Positions 1 through 8,662 of a stretch of DNA of 64,000 nt are shown in pieces (the stretch's first letter is position 1; each line of letters starts with the position of its first letter). Source of the DNA: Limnohabitans_A sp048020265 (GTDB taxonomy: Bacteria; Pseudomonadota; Gammaproteobacteria; Burkholderiales; Burkholderiaceae_C). A program made the position numbers and the translations under genes. The stretch is from NCBI RefSeq assembly GCF_048020265.1, contig NZ_CP171843.1, positions 1,860,001 to 1,924,000 on the forward strand, given 5' to 3'. The notes under the pieces were generated by a model. The model ran no database searches, was not told where the DNA came from, and saw only the letters and a list, made by a program, of their open reading frames with translations.

Positions 1-44
1 GGGTTGGTCGTCAGGCGTACCCGATCAGACAACCAAACCAGGAA

Positions 45-1322
45 TCAATAGAACCAACGGGCTGGCACCATGACCAAGGCCGGGAACGCCACCATGGCGA
101 ACATGATGATGAATTGGGCGATCATGAACGGCATCACGCCGCGCGTGACTTCGTCCATGCTGATTTTGCCGACACCCGCCACCGCATTGAGCACCGTGCC
201 CACGGGTGGTGTGATCAGACCAATCGCATTGTTGATGATGAACAATACGCCGAAGTAAACCGGGTCAATGCCAGCGGCCTTGACCACAGGCATGAGCACA
301 GGCGTCAAGAGCAGGATGGTCGGTGTCATGTCAAGCGCGGTGCCCACCACCATGGTGATGACCATGATGGTCAACATCAGCAAGCGTGGGCTGTCCAGCA
401 AAGGCTGCAACAGCTCGATCAACTGGGCGGGCAAGTTGGCCACCGTGATCAGCCAGGCAGAAACCATGGCTGCGGCCACCAAAAACATCACGATCGCGCT
501 GGTCTTGGCCGAATTCACAAACAAGGGGTACAGATCTTTCAGACCCAGTTCGCGGTAGATGAAGGTGGAGATGAACAGCGCGTACACCGCCGCCACCACA
601 GCGGCTTCGGTGGGTGTGAAAACGCCGAACTTGAGACCGAACACCACGATCAAGGGCAACACCAAGGCCCAGGTGGCCTCGCGCATGGCCACCAGGATCT
701 CGCCCATGGATTTGCGGGGCGGCACTTGCACCACCTCGCGCCGCGCCAGCCACCACCAGGTGATCCACAGCGATGCACCCAGCAGGATGCCGGGCACGAT
801 ACCGGCCATGAACAGCTTGGAGATGGACACATTGCCCGCCACGCCAAAGATCACAAAGCCGATGCTGGGTGGGATGACCGGGGCGATGATGCCAGCCGAA
901 GCGATCAGTCCGGCCGAGCGGGCCCGGTCATGGCCTGCCGCGACCATCATGGGCAACAACAAGGCCGACAGCGCCGCCGCATCGGCCACGGCAGAGCCCG
1001 ACAAGGCGGCCATGATCACAGCCGCCATGATGGTCACGTAACCCAAACCGCCTTTGATGTGCCCCACGCAAGCCATCGCAAAGTTCACGATGCGGCGCGA
1101 CAGGCCGCCCGCGTTCATGATTTCACCGGCCAGCATGAAGAATGGCACCGCCAGCAAAGGAAAACTGTTGGAGCCTTCGAGCAGGTTCTGCGCCAGGATC
1201 TGGGCATCGAACATGTCCAGATGCCACATCAGGGCCACACCGCAGATCAGCAAAGAAAACGCGATCGGGATGCCAATGGCCATCGCACCGATCAATGAAA
1301 AAACAAAAATGGCAATTGTCAT
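45..1322 (-). CDS. dctM: TRAP transporter large permease (DctM family)
   Basis: Large membrane subunit of a tripartite ATP-independent periplasmic transporter, which imports organic acids using an ion gradient. The protein is about 425 residues and almost wholly hydrophobic, with the family's repeated hydrophobic hairpins, GxxxPP-type turns (VIPPSIGF near residue 150, LITPPVGTVLN near 370) and an ENxxT-like N-terminal region. The ATG at 1322 is chosen because a GGGAG ribosome-binding site lies six bases upstream; the frame is open further upstream but overlaps dctQ without family similarity. It follows dctQ by 17 bases in one operon. No DctP binding protein is visible; it may lie beyond the left edge. 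The substrate cannot be told from sequence. Confidence 0.93.
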   Translation of the reverse strand: MTIAIFVFSLIGAMAIGIPIAFSLLICGVALMWHLDMFDAQILAQNLLEGSNSFPLLAVPFFMLAGEIMNAGGLSRRIVNFAMACVGHIKGGLGYVTIMAAVIMAALSGSAVADAAALSALLLPMMVAAGHDRARSAGLIASAGIIAPVIPPSIGFVIFGVAGNVSISKLFMAGIVPGILLGASLWITWWWLARREVVQVPPRKSMGEILVAMREATWALVLPLIVVFGLKFGVFTPTEAAVVAAVYALFISTFIYRELGLKDLYPLFVNSAKTSAIVMFLVAAAMVSAWLITVANLPAQLIELLQPLLDSPRLLMLTIMVITMVVGTALDMTPTILLLTPVLMPVVKAAGIDPVYFGVLFIINNAIGLITPPVGTVLNAVAGVGKISMDEVTRGVMPFMIAQFIIMFAMVAFPALVMVPARWFY

Positions 1323-1339
1323 GTCCGTCTCCCTGGCGC

Positions 1340-1873
1340 TCAGGCTTTGTCTGCGCCGTGCGGCGACTCTTCGGATTCCTGGATCATGACCAGGTCTTCG
1401 TCGCGCATTTGCCCCGTGAGCAAGCGCAGCAGTTCGGTCAACAAGATCAAACCGCCCAGCACCGCAAACACCACACCGGGTGCATAAATCCAGGCCATCG
1501 AGACTTCCATCACGGCACTGGTGCTGTCCAGGTTGATCATGGCTTGCTGGTAGGCGCCGCTGAACAGCAGCCAGCAAATGAACAACATGGCCAGGTAGGA
1601 GAGGGCCAGACAGAACTTTTTACCCGCTGGACCGAGCTTGCCCACCAGCATGTCGGTGCCCAGATGTCCGTGGTCTTTCAGGGCGATGATCGCGCCCATG
1701 AACGTCATCCAGACAAACAACCAGCGTGACAACTCTTCTGACAAGGTGATGCCCGAGTTGAAGCCATAGCGCATGACCACGTTGCCGAACACGAGCACCA
1801 CCATCACGGCCAAGCACGCCGCAATGACCACGTTCAGGGCTTTGCAAAACCCGTCAATGAATTTTTGAACCAC
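1340..1873 (-). CDS. dctQ: TRAP transporter small permease (DctQ family)
   Basis: Small membrane subunit of the TRAP transporter, 177 residues with four predicted membrane segments, the usual size and layout of DctQ proteins. The motif SEELSRWLFVWMTFMGA near residues 45-60 is characteristic of the family. The start is a GTG at 1873 with GGAG about eight bases upstream; no in-frame ATG with a better site is seen. First gene of the dctQM operon. A 28-bp inverted repeat immediately upstream (1893-1920) is a likely binding site for the adjacent TetR-family regulator. Confidence 0.92.
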   Translation of the reverse strand: MVQKFIDGFCKALNVVIAACLAVMVVLVFGNVVMRYGFNSGITLSEELSRWLFVWMTFMGAIIALKDHGHLGTDMLVGKLGPAGKKFCLALSYLAMLFICWLLFSGAYQQAMINLDSTSAVMEVSMAWIYAPGVVFAVLGGLILLTELLRLLTGQMRDEDLVMIQESEESPHGADKA

Positions 1874-1892
1874 CGCACAACTCCAGAAAAGG

Positions 1893-1920
1893 ACTAACCA
1901 TAATGTACGAACTGGTTAGT
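1893..1920. promoter_or_regulatory. Inverted repeat, probable TetR-family operator for dctQM
   Basis: Perfect 8-bp arms ACTAACCA (1893-1900) and TGGTTAGT (1913-1920) separated by 12 bases. The repeat lies 20 bases before the dctQ start and 52 bases after the tetR stop, where a repressor of the transporter operon would bind. Binding is inferred from position and symmetry only. Confidence 0.6.
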
Positions 1921-1972
1921 TTTTCAAGATCAGTATTTACCCGCATAGCCAAAATCCCCTGGTCGCTAGCAG

Positions 1973-2665
1973 TTATGCCGCTACGGCATGACTGACAAAG
2001 CGTTGGATGAGTTCAACCACATGGACCCGCTTGAGCGTATTGGCCTTGTCCTGGCTGGCGCGGTCTTGAAAGATCAAGCCAAAGGTGTGCCGGTTGGACA
2101 CATTGAAGAACGTGAAAGCCGAAATCGCCGAATGGATGTCCACCGGGTCCAGCCCCGCCCGGAAAACGCCCTGCGCCACACCCCGGTCATACACCGCTTT
2201 CACCGAAGCAATCGCGTTGGTGTTGAGCGCCTGAATGCTCTGGCTTTTGCGCAGATAGTCCCCGCGTTGGATGTTCTCGTTCATCACCAGCCGGATGAAA
2301 TCCTCGTTGTCGCGGTGGTGGTCGTAGGTGAACTCCACCAGCTTTTTCAAAGCATCCATCGGCGGCAGGTCGTCCAGGTGCAGATCGGACTCGATAGCGC
2401 GCATACGCCGGTAGGCCTCTTCGAGCACCGCCAGGTACAGGCCGTCCTTGCTGCCGAAGTAGTAATAGATCATGCGCTTGCTGGTGCGCGTGGCCGCCGC
2501 AATGGCGTCGATGCGTGCCCCTGTGAGGCCCTTGTCGGCGAACTCGTGCGTGGCCACCTGGAGGATTTCGGCCATGGTGCGGGCCGGGTCATTGGTGCGA
2601 CCCGATTCCCTACCCGGCGCCGTCTCGACTCCCGTGCTTTTGTCGGAATGTACCAATTGGTTCAT
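1973..2665 (-). CDS. TetR/AcrR-family transcriptional regulator
   Basis: About 230 residues. The N-terminal helix-turn-helix shows the TetR pattern: ILQVATHEFADKGLTGARI, then TRTSKRMIYYYFGSKDGLYLAVLEEAYRRM. The C-terminal ligand domain resembles the HTH-type repressor group often linked to TRAP or aromatic transport genes (VEFTYDHHRDNEDFIRLVMNENI). The ATG at 2665 is preferred over upstream alternatives because the domain needs little N-terminal extension. It is encoded just before dctQM in the same direction, and the inverted repeat at 1893-1920 lies between them, so it probably represses the transporter until a ligand is present. Confidence 0.9.
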   Translation of the reverse strand: MNQLVHSDKSTGVETAPGRESGRTNDPARTMAEILQVATHEFADKGLTGARIDAIAAATRTSKRMIYYYFGSKDGLYLAVLEEAYRRMRAIESDLHLDDLPPMDALKKLVEFTYDHHRDNEDFIRLVMNENIQRGDYLRKSQSIQALNTNAIASVKAVYDRGVAQGVFRAGLDPVDIHSAISAFTFFNVSNRHTFGLIFQDRASQDKANTLKRVHVVELIQRFVSHAVAA

Positions 2666-2748
2666 TCGTTGAGTATAGATCGCCTCAAAAAAAGCACCCA
2701 TCCGCTTTCTACAGGCGCTGCCCAGCACAGGCGCGCCAAAGTACCAAC

Positions 2749-3978
2749 TCAGGGCGTCAGCACCAGATTTTTCTGTGTCGTGCTACCCGCCACACCCAAA
2801 TTGAGCACAGGGTCTGTGCTTTGGGTGGTGTAGCCAGTGGCGATGCCGGTCACGTTGTAGCGCCCTGCCACCATGCTGTCGGTGCTGAAGCTCAAGGGCG
2901 TGCCTGCAACAAATGGCGCTTTCACGGCTGCAGCCAAAGGCAGGCTCAGGCTGTAATCGGCACCCACCGCATCGACCCCTGTCGATGCCACATCCAGCAC
3001 CTGACCTGTGCTCAGGGTCTGGCGTGCAGACACTTCAGCATCGGTGAGCAGCACGTTGGCGTTGTTGGTGACGACACCGCCCACCGAGGCCATGTCTGAA
3101 GCGGCGGGCAAGATGGCGGTCTGCGCCGTGCTCAGTGCCGTGACGCCCGTGGCCAGGGACACCGGCACATTGGTGATCGCAGCTGTGGTCAGGTTCTGAC
3201 CGGCCACCACCACGGTGTAGTTGGTGTTTTCAGGTAAGTACGCCAAAGTGAACTTACCCGTGGTGGGGTTGGGCACCGTGGCGCGCAAGTTGTTGTCGGG
3301 GTCTCGCGTGGAGACCACCACATTGGCCGCGATCGATGGGTCGACATAGCCTTCGATGGCCGTGGTCAGGCGCGGAATCACAGCGACAACGGGTTTGAGG
3401 TTATAGCGCCCGGAGCCGCCGGCCTTGACGATAGAGCGGCAGGCGTCAAAGTCCAAAACCATGTCGGCCACTTGACCGCTTTGCACATCGAAACGCGCCT
3501 TCAGTTTGAAGCCGCTTTGCTGGCCGCTGGGCGTGCTCAGCGGCACTTCGCTCGTGCTGCCCGACAGCACGAGCGCGTTGGCGAGCGGGTTCGAGGTGGA
3601 CGGGCTGGATGGGTTATCGGCCAGCACCAATCGCACTTGCTGGTAAGTGCCCGCAGGCAAGGGCAAGCTGCCCAACTCCTGCAACACGCCATTGGTCAGC
3701 GACAACAAATCGATTCGTTGCGCCGGGATGCTCAACTCGCTCCAACCCAACAACTCCGAGCCATCGGCCGTGGCGCTTTGGTGGACCCGGATTTTGTTGA
3801 CCGTGACATAAACATGGTCATAACCGCAAGCAGGTGCATCGGTCATGGCGAGCTTGAGTGTGCCGGTGGAAGATGAGCCGCCTCCACCGCCGCCGCACGC
3901 GATGAGCCCTGTGGTCAATAACCCCAGGCTGGTCCACGACAGGGTTGTGAATAAACGGGCTGGCTTGTGTGTGCGCAT
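2749..3978 (-). CDS. DUF4382 domain lipoprotein
   Basis: A predicted secreted lipoprotein of about 409 residues. The N-terminus has a charged start, a hydrophobic core and a lipobox ending LTTGLIAC followed by a glycine/serine-rich linker, so it is likely lipidated at that cysteine and exported. Residues about 45-185 match the DUF4382 pattern (GTLKLAMTDAP, VYVTVNKIRVH, LPAGTYQQVRLVL), a beta-rich domain of unknown function. The remainder looks like carboxypeptidase-regulatory-type beta repeats. The ATG at 3978 is favoured by GGAG six bases upstream over the ATG at 3990. It has its own transcription unit, and its neighbours do not suggest a function. Confidence 0.85.
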   Translation of the reverse strand: MRTHKPARLFTTLSWTSLGLLTTGLIACGGGGGGSSSTGTLKLAMTDAPACGYDHVYVTVNKIRVHQSATADGSELLGWSELSIPAQRIDLLSLTNGVLQELGSLPLPAGTYQQVRLVLADNPSSPSTSNPLANALVLSGSTSEVPLSTPSGQQSGFKLKARFDVQSGQVADMVLDFDACRSIVKAGGSGRYNLKPVVAVIPRLTTAIEGYVDPSIAANVVVSTRDPDNNLRATVPNPTTGKFTLAYLPENTNYTVVVAGQNLTTAAITNVPVSLATGVTALSTAQTAILPAASDMASVGGVVTNNANVLLTDAEVSARQTLSTGQVLDVASTGVDAVGADYSLSLPLAAAVKAPFVAGTPLSFSTDSMVAGRYNVTGIATGYTTQSTDPVLNLGVAGSTTQKNLVLTP

Positions 3979-4210
3979 GCTGATCTCCATGAAAAACGAT
4001 GGACAAATTCTGGCGTCGGCCCAAGCCGCATGCGGTTACCAAAAGTAAGGTCACATGCCACCTGCTTACACCTTTGTCCATGGTCTGACATGCACGCACG
4101 CAGCGCCATGTAGCCATTGGTATATTTTCACGAACCCTTGTGCGTACACCCTTCTGCCAAGTCTGCACCCAAGTGCATGCCCATCAAATGAGCGGGCCTG
4201 TTACAAAACA

Positions 4211-5053
4211 TCAGGCGAGCGGTACCGTCAATTGCGCGATGACGGCCGTGGTGTCGGGCCGCACGCCACGCCACCAGGCAAACGCCTCAGCGGCTTGCTC
4301 GGCCAGCATGCCCACACCGTCGGCCAAGCGTGTCACATCGGCCTGTTGGGCCAACTGCAGGAACGGGGTGAGGCCTTTGCCATAGGTCAGGTCATAAGCC
4401 AGGCAGCCCGGTGCAAAAACATCGGCAGACAAGGGCGGCAACTCAGCCCTGAGGCTGGAGGAGCTGGCGTTGAGCACTACATCGAAGGCCCCCTGCACAG
4501 CGTCATAACCCAGACCCAAAACCGGCACCTGTACCGCGCTGTGCTGCTGTGCCAGTGCGGCCAATTCCTGCGCTTTGACGACGGTGCGGTTAACAATCAC
4601 CAACTCACTCGGCTGCTCGGCCAAAAGGGGCAGCAAAGCACCTCGCGTGGCGCCTCCAGCCCCCAGAATCAACACACGCCGCCCCTGCAATGGGCATTTC
4701 AGGTTGTGCACCAAATCGCGCACCAAACCCACGCCATCAAAGTTTTCGGCATACACCTTGTCACCCTCGAACTTCATCGCGTTCACCGCCCCGGCCATCT
4801 GCGCGCTGGGCGCCAAGTCGGTCGCGTAGGCAAAAGCATCGAGCTTGAAGGGCGCGGTCACATTCATGCCGCGCCCGCCATTGGCACGAAATGCGTCCAC
4901 CACGGCCGCAAAGCCACCCAATGGGGCCAACAACTTGGTGTAGTCGATGCTCTGGCCGATGGCCTGCGCAAACGCCGTGTGGATGAATGGGGATTTGCTT
5001 TGTTCGATGGGGTTGCCAATGACGGCATAACGGTCGAGGGTCGGATCGGGCAT
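4211..5053 (-). CDS. aroE: Shikimate dehydrogenase AroE
   Basis: NADP-dependent reduction of 3-dehydroshikimate to shikimate in the chorismate pathway. The 280-residue protein has the substrate motif SKSP (residues 20-22), the catalytic lysine in NVTAPFK (Lys70), NFDGVGL, the nucleotide loop GAGGATRG and NRT, which usually selects NADP phosphate. The ATG at 5053 fits the family start; the longer open frame upstream has no similarity. It lies 52 bases after the MFS gene that ends the protocatechuate operon, in the same direction. Family members can also oxidise shikimate or quinate toward protocatechuate, so a catabolic role is possible, though the motifs read as the biosynthetic type. Confidence 0.93.
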   Translation of the reverse strand: MPDPTLDRYAVIGNPIEQSKSPFIHTAFAQAIGQSIDYTKLLAPLGGFAAVVDAFRANGGRGMNVTAPFKLDAFAYATDLAPSAQMAGAVNAMKFEGDKVYAENFDGVGLVRDLVHNLKCPLQGRRVLILGAGGATRGALLPLLAEQPSELVIVNRTVVKAQELAALAQQHSAVQVPVLGLGYDAVQGAFDVVLNASSSSLRAELPPLSADVFAPGCLAYDLTYGKGLTPFLQLAQQADVTRLADGVGMLAEQAAEAFAWWRGVRPDTTAVIAQLTVPLA

Positions 5054-5105
5054 GTCAGGTTTCCTGGTTTCAGAAACCGATCTTATCGCTTCAAATTGAA
5101 TGAAA

Positions 5106-6284
5106 TCAGTGCCGCCCCACCAGACGGTAGACCCACACGCCCAGGCCCGATACACCGAGGGCTGCTGCGGTGAAGGCATAAGTCAGCCAGCCCATGTCCA
5201 CACTTTGCGCCATGAGCAAGACACCGGTGGATTGGCCAAAAAAAAGCGAGCAGGCAAACAAGGTCACAGCCGAGCCGCGTGCAGCAGGCGCCATTTGCGT
5301 GGCTTGCACCTGCAGCGTGTTGTGCAGCATATAAAAGCCCAACCCCGTCATCAGGCACGCCAACATGCCCAACCACACGCCGCTTCCCCAAGCCAGCACC
5401 AGCAAACCCACCGCCACCAAAGCGGCCCCGGTTCGCACCAGGCCACGCTCACCCAACCAGGCCAGCCAGCGCCGCGCCATCTGGCTGTAGAGCAAACCAC
5501 CCACGCCGTACAGCATCATGACCGAGCCCGCGGCCACCACGCTCAAACCGAACTGCTGGTGCAAATGCGTGGGCATGAAGGCCATGGCCCCGAACACCAA
5601 GGCGCCCTCGGCAGCTGTGACCATCAAAATCCAACGCACGCGAGGTGTTGCCAAAAGCTGTCCGGTCAGGCGAAAAGCTGCCCACAAGCCCGGCGTGGTC
5701 ACGTTCAACGGCTGCGTCTGGCGATGCAAGCGGCGCAGCAGCAGTGCAGCCGCTACAGCAAACATGACGGACAGCAACACAAAAGCACCGCGCCAACCCA
5801 CCGTGTCGGCCGCAAAGCCCCCAAACCACAGCCCGCTCATCATGCCCAGCACCGTGGCACTCATGAGTTTGGCCAGGGTTTCCTGACGGCGTTCATAAGG
5901 AACTTGGTCGCCCACCCAGGCCATGGACAAGGGGATGATGCCCGCCGCTGCAGCCCCCATGAAGCCGCGCATGATGACCAACATGGAGAGGTTGACGGAC
6001 AGGGCCGTGATGGCGCTGAACAGCGCGCAGGCCGAGACTGCCATCGACACCACCCGCAGCTTGCCAAAGCGCTCGCCCAGCGGGCCATAAAACAACTGCA
6101 AAACGCCGTAGGCCACGGCAAACACCGAGACCACCGCCGACGCATCGCCCGTGCTGACCTGGAACTCTTGGCCTAATACCACCAGCATCGGGTCGCAGAT
6201 GCGCATCGATGCCATGCTGGCAAAACCTGCCAGACCCAAAACTGTCAGATGCTGGCGTTCGTCAGCAGGCGTCAAAGCGCTCAC
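5106..6284 (-). CDS. MFS transporter linked to protocatechuate catabolism
   Basis: Major facilitator superfamily permease of about 392 residues with twelve predicted membrane helices and the loop motif GPLGERFGKLRV between helices 2 and 3. The start is taken as GTG at 6284, because its last three bases overlap the stop codon of pmdC (GTGA), indicating translational coupling; the next in-frame ATG would remove part of helix 1. Its place directly after pmdC suggests uptake of an aromatic acid or export of an intermediate. In Comamonas the pmd operon also carries an MFS gene (pmdK). The substrate is inferred, not shown. Confidence 0.85.
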   Translation of the reverse strand: MSALTPADERQHLTVLGLAGFASMASMRICDPMLVVLGQEFQVSTGDASAVVSVFAVAYGVLQLFYGPLGERFGKLRVVSMAVSACALFSAITALSVNLSMLVIMRGFMGAAAAGIIPLSMAWVGDQVPYERRQETLAKLMSATVLGMMSGLWFGGFAADTVGWRGAFVLLSVMFAVAAALLLRRLHRQTQPLNVTTPGLWAAFRLTGQLLATPRVRWILMVTAAEGALVFGAMAFMPTHLHQQFGLSVVAAGSVMMLYGVGGLLYSQMARRWLAWLGERGLVRTGAALVAVGLLVLAWGSGVWLGMLACLMTGLGFYMLHNTLQVQATQMAPAARGSAVTLFACSLFFGQSTGVLLMAQSVDMGWLTYAFTAAALGVSGLGVWVYRLVGRH

Positions 6285-7234
6285 GCCAGTTGCTGCTCCA
6301 GATCGTGCAGGACCTGGTAACACGGCAGCACCTGCGCGATGCTCGAATTGGGCTCGCGTCCTTCGCGGATGGCGGCAAAGAACTCACGGTCTTGCAGCTC
6401 GATACCATTCATCGACACCGCCACTTGCGACACATCGATCTTTTCTTCCTTGCCGGTGTACAGATCGTCGTAACGGGCCAGGTAGGTACCGGTGTCGCCG
6501 ATGTAGCGGAAGTAAGTGCCCAGCGGGCCATCGTTGTTGAAGCTGAGTGACAAAGTGCAGATCGCGCCATTGGCGGCCTTGAGCTGGATACTCATGTCCA
6601 TGGCAATGCCCAGCGTGGGGTGGATCGGGCCTTGCACTGCATTGGCTTTGACGATAGGGCTGCCGCACTGGTAAGCAAACAGGTCCACCGTGTGGGCCGC
6701 GTGGTGCCAAAGCAGGTGGTCGGTCCAGCTGCGGGGCTGACCCAGGGCGTTCATATTGGTGCGGCGGAAGAAGTAGGTCTGCACATCCATCTGCTGGATA
6801 TTGAACTCACCGGCCTTGATTTTGTGGTTCACCCACTGGTGGCTCGGGTTGAAGCGGCGGGTGTGGCCCACCATGGCCACCAGACCGGTTTCCTTTTGAA
6901 CGCGCAAGACTTCCTGGCCTTCCTTGTACACATCGCACAGCGGAATCTCGACCTGCACATGCTTACCGGCCTTCAGGCAAGCCAAGGTCTGGCTGGCGTG
7001 CATCTGGGTGGGCGTGCACAGAATGACGGCGTCGACTTCCTTCAAAGCAAGCGACTCGTTCAGATCGGTGGTGACGTGACCAATGCCGTATTTGGCAGCC
7101 ACTTCCTTGGTTTTTTCGATGTCACGGCTGATCAACGAGACGACTTCCACGCCGTCGATGTTCTGGATGCCGTCCAGGTGTTTGATGCCAAAGGCACCAG
7201 CGCCCGCCAAGGCGACTTTGATGGTTTTGCTCAT
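6281..7234 (-). CDS. pmdC: 4-carboxy-2-hydroxymuconate-6-semialdehyde dehydrogenase
   Basis: Oxidises the ring-cleavage product of protocatechuate (in its hemiacetal form) to 2-pyrone-4,6-dicarboxylate using NADP. The 317-residue protein belongs to the Gfo/Idh/MocA family: N-terminal Rossmann loop GAGAFGIKHL, then the LigC/PmdC-like segments EIPLCDVY and GHTRRFNPSHQW and a C-terminal dehydrogenase fold. The length matches LigC of Sphingobium (about 315). It is the last ring-cleavage enzyme gene in pmdE-F-D-A-B-C, 18 bases after pmdB, and its stop codon overlaps the GTG start of the MFS gene. Confidence 0.93.
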   Translation of the reverse strand: MSKTIKVALAGAGAFGIKHLDGIQNIDGVEVVSLISRDIEKTKEVAAKYGIGHVTTDLNESLALKEVDAVILCTPTQMHASQTLACLKAGKHVQVEIPLCDVYKEGQEVLRVQKETGLVAMVGHTRRFNPSHQWVNHKIKAGEFNIQQMDVQTYFFRRTNMNALGQPRSWTDHLLWHHAAHTVDLFAYQCGSPIVKANAVQGPIHPTLGIAMDMSIQLKAANGAICTLSLSFNNDGPLGTYFRYIGDTGTYLARYDDLYTGKEEKIDVSQVAVSMNGIELQDREFFAAIREGREPNSSIAQVLPCYQVLHDLEQQLA

Positions 7235-7252
7235 GGTGATGACTCCAGAAAT

Positions 7253-8131
7253 TTACGCGTTCTCAAAAATGACATGCCCCACCGCCGTGTTGCTGGCGGG
7301 CACATGGTAGAAGCGGTGACGCAGCTTGGGTGCAGGACCGGTGGCTTGGCCATGGTTGATGTCGCTCATCGCGCCACGGGCAATCAGCCACATGACCAGC
7401 TCGATGCCTTCGCTGCCGGCTTCGCGCACGTAGTCGATATGCGGTGTCTGGGCGCAGGCCAACGGGTCGTTGATCAGCTTGTCGAGCCAGGCATTGTCCC
7501 ACTCGCGGTTGATCAGGCCCGCACGCGCGCCCTGCAACTGGTGGCTCATGCCGCCGGTGCCCCAAATGTGCACATTGATGTCTTCGTCGTAGCTCTCCAC
7601 CGCACGGCGAATCGCCTGACCCAAGTTGAAGCAGCGCTGGCCACTGGGCACGGGGTACTGGACCACATTGACGGCGAACGGGATCACCGGGCAAGGCCAG
7701 GCGTCTTTCACCGGGTCCAGCTCGCCGCACATCAACGACAGGGGCACCGTGAGGCCGTGGTCCACGTCCATCTTGTTCACGATGGTCAGGTCAAAGTCCT
7801 GCTGAATGACCGATTGCGCGATGTGCGAGGCCAGCTCAGGATGACCCTTGACCGTGGGCACTGGGCGTGGTCCCCAACCTTCGTCGGCCGGCGTGTACTC
7901 GGCCGCCGTGCCAATCGCAAAGGTCGGGATCATGTCCAAGCTGAAAGCTGTTGCGTGGTCATTGAACACCAAGAAGATCACGTCAGGCTGGTTGTCCTTC
8001 ATCCATTGCTTGGAGAAGTCATAGCCTGCAAACAGCGGCTTCCAGTAGTCTTCTTGTGTCTTGCCCAAGTCCATGGCTGCGCCAATGGCAGGCACATGCG
8101 AGGTGAAAACGGATGCGGTGATTTTGGCCAT
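7253..8131 (-). CDS. pmdB: Protocatechuate 4,5-dioxygenase beta subunit
   Basis: Catalytic subunit of the extradiol dioxygenase that opens protocatechuate between carbons 4 and 5. The 292-residue protein is a class III (LigB-type) extradiol enzyme. His12 (in FTSHVPAIG) and His59 (in FNDHATAF) are expected Fe(II) ligands, and GGMSHQLQG marks the second-shell histidine region. It starts two bases after the stop of pmdA, so the two subunits are probably made in equal amounts. A cytoplasmic A2B2 heteromer is expected from the family. Confidence 0.95.
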   Translation of the reverse strand: MAKITASVFTSHVPAIGAAMDLGKTQEDYWKPLFAGYDFSKQWMKDNQPDVIFLVFNDHATAFSLDMIPTFAIGTAAEYTPADEGWGPRPVPTVKGHPELASHIAQSVIQQDFDLTIVNKMDVDHGLTVPLSLMCGELDPVKDAWPCPVIPFAVNVVQYPVPSGQRCFNLGQAIRRAVESYDEDINVHIWGTGGMSHQLQGARAGLINREWDNAWLDKLINDPLACAQTPHIDYVREAGSEGIELVMWLIARGAMSDINHGQATGPAPKLRHRFYHVPASNTAVGHVIFENA

Positions 8132-8133
8132 GG

Positions 8134-8592
8134 TTATGCTTTCTTTCCAGCTGCGCTGGCGTGTTGCCGGGCTGCGCCTTGTGGCTGGTTCTGCGCTTGC
8201 GCGTCACCGTTTTCGCCAATGTAACGGTTGCCTTCCACGCTGCGGCCACCTGTAATCATCATGTTGCGGTATTCCTCTTCGGTCATGCCTGTCATGGAGC
8301 CTGCCATTTGTTGAAAACTCTTGCCGTCGGTCGCGCCGATCTTGGCCAAAAAGTAAATATTGCCGCCCGTGCGCATGCACCAGTTAAGGTCACGCGCCAA
8401 CACGGCCTGCTTTTGCTCTTCGGTCATAGCCCACTCGTCCAGGTAAGCGCGCTCGTTGGCCTTGAACCTTTCGCGGTTTTCGGCCTTCATCAGCGACATG
8501 CAGAACTGGTTGAGCCAATAGCCTTTGCGCGATTGCTCTGCGTCAAAGATGATCGTGCCAGGCACGTCGGTGTAGGGTTTGTCTAAAGCCAT
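8134..8592 (-). CDS. pmdA: Protocatechuate 4,5-dioxygenase alpha subunit
   Basis: Small non-catalytic subunit that caps the active site of the dioxygenase. It has 152 residues with the LigA-type helical domain (QFCMSLMKAENRERFKANE, ARDLNWCMRTGGNIYFLAKIGA). The C-terminal 30 residues are alanine- and glutamine-rich. The ATG at 8592 gives the family length. It sits directly before pmdB. A 70-base gap separates it from pmdD upstream, and that gap contains a dispersed repeat unit. Confidence 0.94.
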   Translation of the reverse strand: MALDKPYTDVPGTIIFDAEQSRKGYWLNQFCMSLMKAENRERFKANERAYLDEWAMTEEQKQAVLARDLNWCMRTGGNIYFLAKIGATDGKSFQQMAGSMTGMTEEEYRNMMITGGRSVEGNRYIGENGDAQAQNQPQGAARQHASAAGKKA

Positions 8593-8624
8593 GTTTTTCC
8601 TCGAAAGCTCACGGGTTCATGAAG

Positions 8625-8660
8625 ACTGGATCGCCACGTCGTTGCGCTCCCCGCGATGAC
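8625..8660. repeat. Dispersed repeat unit in pmdD-pmdA spacer
   Basis: The stretch begins ACTGGATCGCCACGTCG and ends GCGATGAC. It resembles the unit at 10341-10370 (ACTGGATTGCCGCGC...GCAATGAC) and the inverted unit at 10421-10455 in the same operon. The form resembles the short palindromic elements beginning CTGGAT and ending in an ATGAC that are scattered through many proteobacterial genomes. It fills most of the intergenic gap and may fold in the mRNA. Confidence 0.6.
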
Positions 8661-8662
8661 AC

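Noticed and set aside
114..1298. 394-codon open frame on the plus strand opposite dctM
   Set aside because: His/Gln-rich antisense shadow of a well-supported membrane protein gene.
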